Source of the DNA: Desulfarculus baarsii DSM 2075
GTDB lineage: Bacteria; Desulfobacterota; Desulfarculia; Desulfarculales; Desulfarculaceae
Direction: 5' to 3'
Assembly (NCBI RefSeq): GCF_000143965.1
Contig: NC_014365.1
Location: 461,501-525,500, forward strand
Length of the DNA: 64,000 nt
The notes under the pieces are model-generated. The model did no database searches. It was not told where the DNA came from and was given only the letters and a program-made list of their open reading frames with translations. The translations under genes and the position numbers were made by a program. Positions 1-7,614 of this stretch are shown one piece after another; position 1 is the stretch's first letter; each line of letters starts with the position of its first letter.

Positions 1-1
1 C

Positions 2-970
2 TTCAGCCGTCACGGCAGCGGCCGCCGCCGCCGGGTGGACCTGGCCCCGGTCCTGGCCCAGCAGGTCAGGCTGTTGCGGGCGGTGGTCCCGGCCAACGTG
101 GCCCTGCGCGCCGAATTGTGCGAAGGCCCCTTGTCGGCCGAGGCCGACCCGGCCCAGATCCAGCAGGTTTTGCTGAACCTGACCACCAACGCCGTCGAGG
201 CCTTTGACGGCGGCGACGGTTCGATCATCTTCCAGACCGACGTGGCGGCCTTCGACGAGGCCGACGCCGCCGCGCCGCCGGGCCTGGCCCCGGGCCGCTA
301 CCTGCGCCTGCGCGTGGACGACGACGGGCCCGGCATGCCCCAAGGCGTGCTGGAGCGGGCCTGCGAGCCCTTTTACACCACCAAGAAACAAAATCGCAAC
401 GCGGGCTTGGGCCTGGCCGAGGCCCACGGCGTGATCAGCGCCCATGGCGGCCGCCTGATTTTGCATTCGCGCCTGGAGCGCGGTTCGCGGGTGGAGGCCT
501 TCATTCCTCTGTGCGACAAACCCCTGCCCGCCGCCACCGAGCCAGGCCCGGCCCCGGACCAGGGCTGCGCGCGGATCTTGTTTGTCGACGACGAACGCAG
601 CCTGGTGGAGATCGCCCAGCGCCTGCTGACCAACATGGGCCACCGCGTCGAGGCCTTTGGCGACGCGCGCCTGGCCCTGCAGGCCTTTGTCGACGACCCC
701 CAGGCCTACGACTTGCTCATCAGCGACCAGAGCATGCCCCACCTCAGTGGCCTGGAGCTGGCCGCCCGGGTCACCGCCCTCCGGCCGGGGCTGCCGGTGA
801 TCATCTGCACCGGCCACGGCCAGCAGCTCACGCCCCAGAGCCTGGCCCGGGCCGGCGTGGGCCAGTTGCTCTACAAGCCCGTGGACAAGCGCGAACTGGC
901 CGCGGCCATCGGCCGGGCCATGGCCGGCCGCGCCGCGCCGCTCAGCACGACTGGCCCTCTGCCATCTTGA
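2..970 (+). CDS. Hybrid sensor histidine kinase, C-terminal part (start outside window)
   Basis: The reading frame is open from the first bases, so the N-terminal sensor and most of the dimerisation region lie outside the window. What remains is a histidine-kinase ATPase domain followed by a receiver domain. The ATPase boxes are intact: N box QQVLLNLTTNAVEA, G1 box VDDDGPGMP, F box EPFYTTK and G2 box AGLGLAEAHG. After a short linker the receiver starts at RILFVDDE, with the phospho-acceptor Asp in LLISDQSMP, the Thr switch in IICTGHG and the conserved Lys in LLYKPVD. A C-terminal receiver makes this a hybrid kinase, likely feeding a phosphorelay or acting as a self-contained switch. No cognate regulator is adjacent. 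The gene ends convergently inside the next gene, with a 29-bp 3' overlap. The family is certain; the signal is unknown. Confidence 0.9.
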   Translation, partial: FSRHGSGRRRRVDLAPVLAQQVRLLRAVVPANVALRAELCEGPLSAEADPAQIQQVLLNLTTNAVEAFDGGDGSIIFQTDVAAFDEADAAAPPGLAPGRYLRLRVDDDGPGMPQGVLERACEPFYTTKKQNRNAGLGLAEAHGVISAHGGRLILHSRLERGSRVEAFIPLCDKPLPAATEPGPAPDQGCARILFVDDERSLVEIAQRLLTNMGHRVEAFGDARLALQAFVDDPQAYDLLISDQSMPHLSGLELAARVTALRPGLPVIICTGHGQQLTPQSLARAGVGQLLYKPVDKRELAAAIGRAMAGRAAPLSTTGPLPS

Positions 971-1481
971 AGGCCCTGAACAGCACGCCGCCCTGGATCA
1001 TGCTGGCCCCTTGGGCGGCGGCGTCGAGGATGTCGGAGTCGGCCCAGCCCAGGGCGCGCAGGCCGTCCACGTCGGCCTGCTCCACCGCCTCGGGGCTCTT
1101 GCAGGCCTTGAGCACGAACAGCAGCATGGCCTTGTCTTTTTCGTCCAGGGGCGCGGTGGTGGGGTCGGCCAGGATCGCGCCCAGTTGATCGTCGCTGATC
1201 ACGCCCACGGTTTTGAGGATCTGGGCGTTGAACGAGATGCAATAGTCAAAGCCCAACTCCTCGGAAACCAGCATGCGGATCAGGGCCATCAACGCCGGCT
1301 TGAGGGTGGGGTGTTTCATGTAGTAGCCGATGATCTGCTTGTTGATCGACTGCAACGCCGGGCTGGCCGACCACATCTGGAACGGCTGGGGCACCGTGCC
1401 GATGGTCTTGGTGAACATCTCGTAGTTGGCTTTGACTTCGCCCTGGGCCTGGTCCACCGGCACGATTTTCAAAAGAGGCAT
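942..1481 (-). CDS. Carboxymuconolactone decarboxylase / AhpD-like family protein
   Basis: A 179-aa protein with the helical CMD/AhpD fold signature: the segment around EELGFDYCISFNAQI aligns with the AhpD active-site helix. Known AhpD enzymes carry a CxxC pair followed by a His. Here only the first Cys is present; the second Cys position is Phe and the His is replaced, so thiol peroxidase chemistry is not expected. The protein may instead be one of the many CMD-fold proteins of unknown reaction. The start ATG is preceded by a GGGAGAA-like ribosome site on the minus strand. It is transcribed towards the upstream kinase gene and the two 3' ends overlap by 29 bp. The gene is clearly real from codon usage and homology; its function is not assigned. 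Confidence 0.85.
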   Translation of the reverse strand: MPLLKIVPVDQAQGEVKANYEMFTKTIGTVPQPFQMWSASPALQSINKQIIGYYMKHPTLKPALMALIRMLVSEELGFDYCISFNAQILKTVGVISDDQLGAILADPTTAPLDEKDKAMLLFVLKACKSPEAVEQADVDGLRALGWADSDILDAAAQGASMIQGGVLFRAFKMAEGQSC

Positions 1482-1663
1482 GGTTTTCTCCCGTGAGTTG
1501 GGGTTGATCGCGCGTGGCGACGGACGCCGCGCGTTTTTTTCAGCATAAAGCGGCCGTGCCGGCCGGTCAACGGCCCGGCGTTGGCCCCTGGCCGTGGGCC
1601 CGCGCCTTGGGCTACAATGCCGGCAAAGCCCGTGAACGCCCGCGTCAAAAACAAGGAGAAACC

Positions 1664-2443
1664 ATGGCCCGCCGCATTATCGACCTGGCCGTCTGCCTCG
1701 AGCCAGACCTGCCCAGCGACCCGCCGATGATGATCCCCCGCATCGACTACTTCGACCATCAGGCCGGCGCGGTCCAGATGCAAGAGTTTTTCCCCGGCCT
1801 CCGGCCCGAGGATCTGCCCGGCGGCCTGGGCTGGGCCGTGGAGTCGGTCAGCCTGGGCACGCACAGTGGCACCCACCTGGACGCGCCGTTTCATTATCAC
1901 CCGACCATGGACGGCGGCCGCCCGGCCCTGACCATCGACCAGGTGCCCCTGGAATGGTGCCTGGCCGACGGCGTGCTGTTGGATTTCAGCGACCGACCGG
2001 CCGGTTACGGCCTGAGCGCCGCCGACGTGGCGGCCGAGCTGGAGCGCATCGGCTACAAGTTGAAGCCCATGGACATCGTGCTGCTGCGCAGCGGGGCCGC
2101 CGCCGCCTGGGGCCGGCCGGAGTATCTGGTCAGCGGCTGCGGCATGAGCGCCGAGGCCACCAACTATATCCTCGACCACGGCGTCAAGGTGGTGGGCACC
2201 GACGGCTGGAGCTGGGACCGGCCCTTGCCCTTCCAGGCCGCCGATTTCGCCCGCGCCAAGGACGCCTCGCTGATCTGGGAGGCCCACTTCGCCGGCATCC
2301 AGCGGGGTTATTGCCACATGGAAAAGCTGGCCAACCTGGCGGCCATCCCCCGGCCGTTCGGTTTTACGGTGGCCTGTTTTCCGATCAAGATCAAAAACGC
2401 CTCGGCCGGTTGGTGCCGGCCGGTGGCCATCGTCGAGGATTGA
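1664..2443 (+). CDS. Cyclase-family hydrolase (kynurenine formamidase-like)
   Basis: A 259-aa protein of the cyclase family (PF04199), which includes bacterial arylformamidase KynB and isatin hydrolase. The hallmark metal-binding motif HSGTHLDAPFHY is present near residues 66-77, and a later region resembles the family core (VVGTDGWSWDRP). These enzymes are Mn- or Zn-dependent amidohydrolase-like proteins of the cytoplasm. I chose the ATG at 1664 because AAGGAGAA sits six bases upstream; the open frame runs further back to 1514 but without a ribosome site. No kyn genes are adjacent, so the substrate is unknown. The gene stands alone between a convergent gene pair and a methyltransferase about 80 bp downstream. 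Confidence 0.85.
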   Translation: MARRIIDLAVCLEPDLPSDPPMMIPRIDYFDHQAGAVQMQEFFPGLRPEDLPGGLGWAVESVSLGTHSGTHLDAPFHYHPTMDGGRPALTIDQVPLEWCLADGVLLDFSDRPAGYGLSAADVAAELERIGYKLKPMDIVLLRSGAAAAWGRPEYLVSGCGMSAEATNYILDHGVKVVGTDGWSWDRPLPFQAADFARAKDASLIWEAHFAGIQRGYCHMEKLANLAAIPRPFGFTVACFPIKIKNASAGWCRPVAIVED

Positions 2444-2524
2444 GCGGGAGGGCGTTGACAACGGCTGGTTGGTGATTAACTTTTCTTTTAGCGGCAAACC
2501 GTCAGCGGAGGATATCATCCAGCC

Positions 2525-3331
2525 ATGAGTCAGCCAGCCTATGTTCACGGATATTCCGCCGTCGAGGCCGCCCGTTTGGCCGATCAGGCCCAGACCCTGG
2601 CGGCCATTTTGCATGAGGGAGTGCGCTATCCGGCCGGGGCCATGGTCCTGGAGGCCGGCTGCGGCGTGGGGGCCCAGACCGCGCGCCTGGCCGCGGCCAG
2701 CCCGGAGGCCCGTTTCGTCTCGGTGGACATCTCGGCCGACTCGCTGGCCCAGGCCCGCCGGGCCGTGGCCGAGGCCGGCCTGGGCAACGTGACGTTCATG
2801 CGGGCCAATCTGCTCAACCCGCCCTTTGCCGATGAGTCGTTCGACCACGTTTTCGTCTGCTTCGTGCTCGAGCACCTGGCCGAGCCCTTGGCCGTGCTGC
2901 GCCGCCTGCGCCGTCTGCTGCGGCCCGGCGGCCAGATCACCGTCATCGAGGGCGACCACGGCTCGTGCTATTTTCACCCCGAAAGCGCCGAGGCCATGGC
3001 TGTCTGGCGCTGCCTGATCCAGGCCCAGGCGGCCATGGGCGGCGATTCGCTGATCGGCCGGCGGCTGCATCCGCTGCTGGTCGCCGCCGGTTTCAACGAC
3101 GTGCGCGTGCGGCCCGCGCCGATCTACGCCGACGACAGCCTGCCCCACATGGTCGAGGGCTTCACGCGGCGCACGATCATGGCCATGGTCGCCGGCGTGG
3201 AGGGCCAGGCCAAGGCCATGGGGCTCATCGACGACGACGCCTGGCGTCGGGGCATGACCGCCCTGGGCCGCGCCGCCGAGCCGGGCGGCGTGTTCAACTA
3301 CAGCTTTTTCCGAGCCACGGCCTACAGATAG
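2525..3331 (+). CDS. Class I SAM-dependent methyltransferase
   Basis: A 268-aa cytoplasmic methyltransferase with a Rossmann fold. Motif I is VLEAGCGVGAQTARLA (about residues 39-54), the acidic ribose-binding residue follows in FVSVDIS, and the post-III region is FDHVFVCFVLEHLAEP. The C-terminal 100 residues are helical and probably form a substrate cap. It resembles small-molecule methyltransferases such as the UbiE/Methyltransf_11/25 families, but nothing identifies the acceptor. The start ATG has AGCGGAGG 14 bases upstream, which is rather distant. It is followed 27 bp later by htpX on the same strand and may be co-transcribed with it. Confidence 0.85.
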   Translation: MSQPAYVHGYSAVEAARLADQAQTLAAILHEGVRYPAGAMVLEAGCGVGAQTARLAAASPEARFVSVDISADSLAQARRAVAEAGLGNVTFMRANLLNPPFADESFDHVFVCFVLEHLAEPLAVLRRLRRLLRPGGQITVIEGDHGSCYFHPESAEAMAVWRCLIQAQAAMGGDSLIGRRLHPLLVAAGFNDVRVRPAPIYADDSLPHMVEGFTRRTIMAMVAGVEGQAKAMGLIDDDAWRRGMTALGRAAEPGGVFNYSFFRATAYR

Positions 3332-3358
3332 GCCACGGCCCCTGGAGCGCATGCAACC

Positions 3359-4321
3359 ATGAACACCCTCAAGACCGCGTTGTTTTTGGGCTTGCTGACC
3401 GGCGTGTTGGTGGCCATCGGCGGCCTGGTCGGCGGCCGGACGGGCATGATCGTGGCCTTGGTCTTGGCCGGGGCCATGAATTTCTTTTCGTATTGGTATT
3501 CGGACAAGATCGTCCTGCGGGCCTACCGCGCCCAGGTTCTGGAGCGACACGAGGCCCCGGCGCTCTACGACATGGTCGACGAGCTGCGCCAAAACGCCGG
3601 CCTGCCCATGCCCCGCGTGGCCCTGATCCCCGACCCCACGCCCAACGCCTTCGCCACCGGCCGCGATCCGGCCCACGCCGTGGTCGCCGTGACCCAGGGC
3701 ATCGTCGATCTGCTCTCGCCCCGCGAACTGCGCGGCGTGCTGGCCCACGAGCTGGGCCACGTGCAAGACCGCGACATCCTGGTCAGCTCGGTGGCGGCCA
3801 CGGTGGCCGGGGCGGTGATGGTCTTGGCCGACATGGCCCGCTGGGCCATGATCTTCGGCGGCGGCCGGGGCGACGAGGAGGGCGAGGGCGGCGGCGGGAT
3901 CGTGGGCCTTTTGGTCATGAGCATCCTGGCCCCGCTGGCGGCCATGCTCATCCAGATGGCCATCAGCCGGGGCCGCGAATACCTGGCCGACAGCGAAGGG
4001 GCCCAGATCTGCGGCGACCCCGAGGCCCTGGCCAGCGCCCTGGCCAAGCTGCAAAACGCCAATCAGCGCCAGCCCATGGAGAGCGCCCGGCCCCAGACGG
4101 CCCACATGTTCATCGTCAACCCCCTGGCCGGCCGCTCCATGGCCAGCCTGTTCTCCACCCATCCGCCCATGGAAGAGCGCATCGCCCGGCTGCGGGCCAT
4201 GGCTCCGGGGCGCCCGGCCGCGCCGCCCCAGCGGCCCGTCAGCTTCAGCCCGCCGCCGCCACCGCCGCCGCCCGGCCCCGCCGCCGACGGCGGCCGTCGC
4301 GGCAAGATCGACTGGAGCTAG
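3359..4321 (+). CDS. htpX: HtpX-type membrane zinc metalloprotease
   Basis: A 320-aa member of peptidase family M48B. Two N-terminal membrane helices (about residues 5-25 and 28-46) are followed by the catalytic domain with HELGH at residues 130-134, two further hydrophobic stretches (about 145-165 and 180-198) and the third zinc ligand Glu in [11 protein letters not shown]. HtpX degrades misfolded inner-membrane proteins together with FtsH. The C-terminus carries an unusual proline run (about nine Pro around residues 298-308) and a basic tail. The protein is slightly longer than the usual 280-295 residues because of this tail. The gene is followed six bases later by an HtrA protease on the same strand, so the two form an envelope quality-control pair. 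Confidence 0.95.
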   Translation: MNTLKTALFLGLLTGVLVAIGGLVGGRTGMIVALVLAGAMNFFSYWYSDKIVLRAYRAQVLERHEAPALYDMVDELRQNAGLPMPRVALIPDPTPNAFATGRDPAHAVVAVTQGIVDLLSPRELRGVLAHELGHVQDRDILVSSVAATVAGAVMVLADMARWAMIFGGGRGDEEGEGGGGIVGLLVMSILAPLAAMLIQMAISRGREYLADSEGAQICGDPEALASALAKLQNANQRQPMESARPQTAHMFIVNPLAGRSMASLFSTHPPMEERIARLRAMAPGRPAAPPQRPVSFSPPPPPPPPGPAADGGRRGKIDWS

Positions 4322-4327
4322 CCGCCG

Positions 4328-5671
4328 GTGAGCACAAGCAAGCGCTTTGGCGCGGCCTTGGGCCTGGTGCTGACGTTTTTGCTCTGCGCCGTCTGGCCGG
4401 CCCCGGCCCAGGAGCGGGCCCAGAGCCCGGTGGTGCTGGCGGTCAAAAAGGCCGGCCCGGCGGTGGTCAACATTTCGACCAAGGGCGTGACGCGGCGCGC
4501 CTTTTCCACGGGCGATCCGATGCTCGACCGCTTTTTCGCCGACATGTTTCAGCCCATGGTCCGCGAAAGCACCACCCTGGGCAGCGGCGTGATCGTCGAC
4601 GGCAAGCGTGGCTTGATCGTCACCAACAACCATGTCGTGGAAAACGCCGAGCGGATCAAGGTGCAGTTGGCCGATCGGCGGGTGTTCGCCGCCCGGCTGC
4701 TGGGCCAGGACGCGGCCAGCGACCTGGCGCTTTTGGGCGTCGAGGGCGCGGCCGATCTGCCCCAGGCCGAGCTGGCCGCCGCTGACGACCTGCTCATCGG
4801 CGAGACGGTGGTGGCCATCGGCAACCCCTTTGGCCTGCAACACACCGTCACCGCCGGCGTGCTCAGCGCCGTGGGCCGGCGGGTGCGCGTGGGGCCCAAT
4901 CAATGGATGACCGGCCTGTTGCAGACCGACGCCAGCATCAACCCCGGCAACTCGGGCGGGCCGCTGGTCAACGCCGACGGCCGGGTGATCGGGGTCAACA
5001 CGGCCATTTTTCAGCAGGCCCAGGGCATTGGCTTTGCCGTGCCGGCCGGCCGCGTGCGCCGGGTGATGGCTGCCCTGTTGCGCGGCGGGCCGCCGCCGCC
5101 GCTGTGGCTGGGCCTGGAGGCCCAGGATCTGACGCCGCGCCTGGCCCAGGCCTTTGGCGTGGAGTTGGAGGGCGGCCTGCTGGTGCTGGGCGCGCGGCCG
5201 GGCTCGCCGGCGCAAGGGGCCGGCCTGACGCGTGGGGCGATCATCGTGGCCATCGACGGCCAGCCCGTCGAGAGCGCGGCCCATTTTGAGGAGTTGCTGG
5301 ATCAGGCCGAGCCGGGCCGGCCGCTGGCGCTGGAGCTGATCGAAAACGGCCGGCGGACGACGCGTCAGGCCGCGCCCGTGGCGATCGGCGATCAAGAGGC
5401 CCAAGACCTGGCCTGGCGACGCCTGGGCCTACGCGTGACCGCATCCGGCGCGGGCAAAAACGCGCCGGTGATCATCCGCGACGTGCGGCCCGCTTCGCCG
5501 GCCGAGGCGGCCGGTCTGCGACCCGGCGACCTGATCCACGACGTCTGCGGCCGGCCCACCGCCAGCGTCCGCCAGTTCGCCCACGCCGCCGCCCGCTGTC
5601 GCTTCGAGGCCGCGCCCATCCTCACCGCCCAACGCGGTCGGCTGCGCCAGGCCCTGCAACTGAGCATCTAG
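4328..5671 (+). CDS. Periplasmic HtrA/Deg-type serine protease with two PDZ domains
   Basis: A 447-aa trypsin-like protease of the DegP/DegQ/HtrA family. A signal peptide covers about residues 1-28 (cleavage near PAPAQE). The catalytic triad is visible: His102 in TNNHVV, Asp132 in ASDLALL and Ser209 in GNSGGPL. Two PDZ domains follow (about 260-345 and 365-440), which bind exposed C-termini of misfolded periplasmic proteins. Translation starts at GTG 4328, the only sensible start that retains the signal peptide; it lies six bases after the htpX stop, which implies translational coupling. HtrA together with HtpX suggests a shared envelope-stress role. DegP cannot be told from DegQ by sequence here. 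Confidence 0.93.
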   Translation: MSTSKRFGAALGLVLTFLLCAVWPAPAQERAQSPVVLAVKKAGPAVVNISTKGVTRRAFSTGDPMLDRFFADMFQPMVRESTTLGSGVIVDGKRGLIVTNNHVVENAERIKVQLADRRVFAARLLGQDAASDLALLGVEGAADLPQAELAAADDLLIGETVVAIGNPFGLQHTVTAGVLSAVGRRVRVGPNQWMTGLLQTDASINPGNSGGPLVNADGRVIGVNTAIFQQAQGIGFAVPAGRVRRVMAALLRGGPPPPLWLGLEAQDLTPRLAQAFGVELEGGLLVLGARPGSPAQGAGLTRGAIIVAIDGQPVESAAHFEELLDQAEPGRPLALELIENGRRTTRQAAPVAIGDQEAQDLAWRRLGLRVTASGAGKNAPVIIRDVRPASPAEAAGLRPGDLIHDVCGRPTASVRQFAHAAARCRFEAAPILTAQRGRLRQALQLSI

Positions 5672-5702
5672 GCATAACAACGCGGCGCGGCCAAGCGGCG
5701 CC

Positions 5703-5906
5703 TCAACGCCCCTGGCCGCGCTTGATCACTTCACGCTCGACCTTCCGCCGCCAGGCGTGGCCGACCAGGCCGACGCCCGTGCCCAGCGGCGCCCACCAAA
5801 ACCACAAGCAGCGCGCGCCTGTAAGCAGATTGATGGCCAGGCACGCGCCGTTGACCAGCACGAAAACGCCGACGCGTTTGTGGATGGCCAGCCGGGCGTC
5901 AACCAC
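5703..5906 (-). CDS. Small 2TM-domain membrane protein
   Basis: A 67-aa protein whose N-terminal amphipathic stretch is followed by two hydrophobic helices (about residues 12-30 and 36-53), separated by a short loop with Trp residues (CLWFWWAP), and a basic tail ending WRRKVEREVIKRGQGR. This matches the 2TM domain family (PF13239), a small membrane module of unknown function. The start is GTG at 5906. It lies 64 bp downstream of gcvH on the same strand and may be the last gene of the ileS-lspA-lgt-gcvH transcript. It converges with the HtrA gene, with 31 bp between the stops. Confidence 0.7.
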   Translation of the reverse strand: MVDARLAIHKRVGVFVLVNGACLAINLLTGARCLWFWWAPLGTGVGLVGHAWRRKVEREVIKRGQGR

Positions 5907-5970
5907 GGCGGCGGCCTCTTTTCGCGTCCGCGCGCGGCATGGCGCGAAGGGCGGCGGCCGTTGGCGCGAT

Positions 5971-6360
5971 CTATTGGATGCGGCGCAGGTATTCGTGGAC
6001 GGGCAGCAGGGCGTCCAACTCCTCGGGCTGGCTGGGCCTGATCTTGGCGATCCAGCCCTGGCCGTAGGGGTCGGCGTTGAGGGGCGAGGGGTCTTGGTCC
6101 AGGGCCGCGTTGACCTCGACGACCACGCCGCTGAGGGGCGCGATCAGGTCGCTGACGCTCTTGGCGCTTTCGATGGCCCCCATCTCGCGGCCGGCCTCCA
6201 CCGCGTCGTCGGGCTGGGGCAGGTCGATGTAGACGACCTTGCCCAGTTGATCCTGGGCGAAGTCGCTGACGCCGATCAGGGCCAGGCCATCCTCCAGGCG
6301 GCGCACCCACAGGTGCTCGGGGTGATAGAGCAGATCGGGCGGGAAGTTGAGTTTGTTCAT
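5971..6360 (-). CDS. gcvH: Glycine cleavage system H protein (lipoyl carrier)
   Basis: A 129-aa lipoyl-domain protein. The lipoylation lysine is Lys67 in GAIESAKSVSDL, the diagnostic ESxKxxSDL motif of GcvH, and the N-terminal HLWVRRLEDGLALIGVSDFAQ is also typical. GcvH shuttles the aminomethyl group between the P, T and L proteins of the glycine cleavage system. In this window it is not next to gcvT/gcvP but sits at the end of the ileS-lspA-lgt operon, its ATG overlapping the lgt stop by four bases (ATGA). Isolated gcvH copies can also serve as lipoate-transfer or sulfur-carrier proteins, so a role outside glycine cleavage is possible. Confidence 0.93.
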   Translation of the reverse strand: MNKLNFPPDLLYHPEHLWVRRLEDGLALIGVSDFAQDQLGKVVYIDLPQPDDAVEAGREMGAIESAKSVSDLIAPLSGVVVEVNAALDQDPSPLNADPYGQGWIAKIRPSQPEELDALLPVHEYLRRIQ

Positions 6361-7142
6361 TGTTCGCTCCTATGGCGGCCCTGCTTGCGCCACAGCCAGA
6401 TCAAGGCGACGACGCCGGCCAGGGCCAGGCAACCGGCGAAGAATGCCGTGGGCGTCACCGCGCCGCAAATGGGCTCGCCGCGAAAATCGCCGCGAAATTG
6501 TTCGATGATGATGCGGGCCACGGCGTGCAGCACGGCGTAGCTGAAAAAGATTTGGCCATAAAAACGCCGCCTGGGCCACAGCCAGATCAGCGCGCCAAAA
6601 ATCAAAAGCAGCGCCGCCGAGGTGTAGAGCTGGGTGGGGTGCAGCTCCACGCCGCGGGGGGCCAGACTGTGGGGGTCGGTGAAGACCACCGCGCAGGCCC
6701 CGCCGGGCCAGGGCAGGCCGTGGCAGCAGCCGGCCAGAAAGCAGCCCACCCGGCCGATGGCCTGGCCGATGGCCAAGGCCGGCGCGCCGATGTCCAAAAG
6801 GCGCGGCAACGGCAGATGGTAATGCCTGGCCAGCACGATCGCCGTCGGCAGGCCCACGGCCAGGCAGCCGTAAAAGACCAGCCCGCCTTCCCAAAAAAAG
6901 AAAAAATAATACCACGGCAGATGGGAGAGGCTCTCCCACTCGATGAGGTAGTAAAACGCCCGCGCGCCCAATAGCCCGGCCAGGGCCGTGGCGACGCCCA
7001 CGTTGACGCAGGCGTCCAGGTCCAGGCCGTCGCGCCGCACGAAGCGCACGCCCACCCACATGGCCACCGCCGTGCCCAGGGCCACCATCAGGCCATAGCC
7101 ATAAAGGGTGATCGGCCCCAGTTGCAAAAGGATCGGCCGCAC
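6357..7142 (-). CDS. lgt: Prolipoprotein diacylglyceryl transferase
   Basis: A 261-aa polytopic membrane enzyme that transfers diacylglycerol from phosphatidylglycerol to the lipobox cysteine, the first step of lipoprotein maturation. About seven membrane helices are evident. The Lgt signature region reads GQAIGRVGCFLAGCCHG, with the essential Arg, and VELHPTQLYTS follows. I chose GTG at 7142 as start: it overlaps the lspA stop by one base (TAGTG) and gives the standard N-terminus VRPILLQLGPITLYGYG. The open frame runs upstream inside lspA but that part is not conserved in type. lspA next door performs the second processing step, so the pair forms a lipoprotein maturation unit. Confidence 0.95.
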   Translation of the reverse strand: MRPILLQLGPITLYGYGLMVALGTAVAMWVGVRFVRRDGLDLDACVNVGVATALAGLLGARAFYYLIEWESLSHLPWYYFFFFWEGGLVFYGCLAVGLPTAIVLARHYHLPLPRLLDIGAPALAIGQAIGRVGCFLAGCCHGLPWPGGACAVVFTDPHSLAPRGVELHPTQLYTSAALLLIFGALIWLWPRRRFYGQIFFSYAVLHAVARIIIEQFRGDFRGEPICGAVTPTAFFAGCLALAGVVALIWLWRKQGRHRSEQ

Positions 7143-7609
7143 TAGATCTTGCCCCGCAGCAGCAGCCAGCCCAGCAGCACGCCGCCGATGGTGATGGCCG
7201 AGTCGGCCACGTTGAAGGCCGGCCAGTGATACTGCTGCCAGTGGGCCAGGATAAAATCGACCACCTGGCCCAGACGCAGCCGGTCGATCAGATTGCCCAG
7301 CGCCCCGCCGCAGATCAGCGCCAGGGCCCAGAAGCCCAGCCGCCCCCGGCCCCACGGCCCCACGGCCAGCCACAGGCACAGGCCAAGCGCCGCCACGCTC
7401 ACCGCCACCAGCAGCCAGCGGCCGCCAGGCATTTGCGAAAAAACGCCGAACGACGCCCCCCGGTTGTGGACCAGCACGAAGTCCAGGTAGCCGGGGATCA
7501 GCTCCAGGCCGCCGGCCGGCAGCCAGGCCACGATCATGGCCTTGGTCAGTTGGTCGAGCCCGGCCACGGCCAGGGCGATGAGCAGAAAACGGCCCAGCTT
7601 GCCCGTCAT
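7142..7609 (-). CDS. lspA: Lipoprotein signal peptidase II
   Basis: A 155-aa four-helix membrane aspartyl protease that cleaves the signal peptide of diacylglyceryl-modified prolipoproteins. The two catalytic aspartates are Asp109 in GNLIDR and Asp136 in FNVADSAI, and the conserved VHNRGASFG motif lies near residues 47-55. Start ATG 7609 gives the expected N-terminus; it follows the ileS stop by five bases. Downstream lgt overlaps by one base. The ileS-lspA linkage is widespread in bacteria. Confidence 0.96.
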   Translation of the reverse strand: MTGKLGRFLLIALAVAGLDQLTKAMIVAWLPAGGLELIPGYLDFVLVHNRGASFGVFSQMPGGRWLLVAVSVAALGLCLWLAVGPWGRGRLGFWALALICGGALGNLIDRLRLGQVVDFILAHWQQYHWPAFNVADSAITIGGVLLGWLLLRGKI

Positions 7610-7614
7610 GGGGC

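Noticed and set aside
1469-5404. A minus-strand open frame of over 1300 codons antisense to four genes
   Set aside because: Composition (Gly/His/Gln/Arg/Ala runs) is that of the complement of high-GC codons; the plus strand has clear genes with motifs throughout. Similar antisense frames at 7693-11700, 23903-26797 and 39573-41516 were rejected for the same reason.
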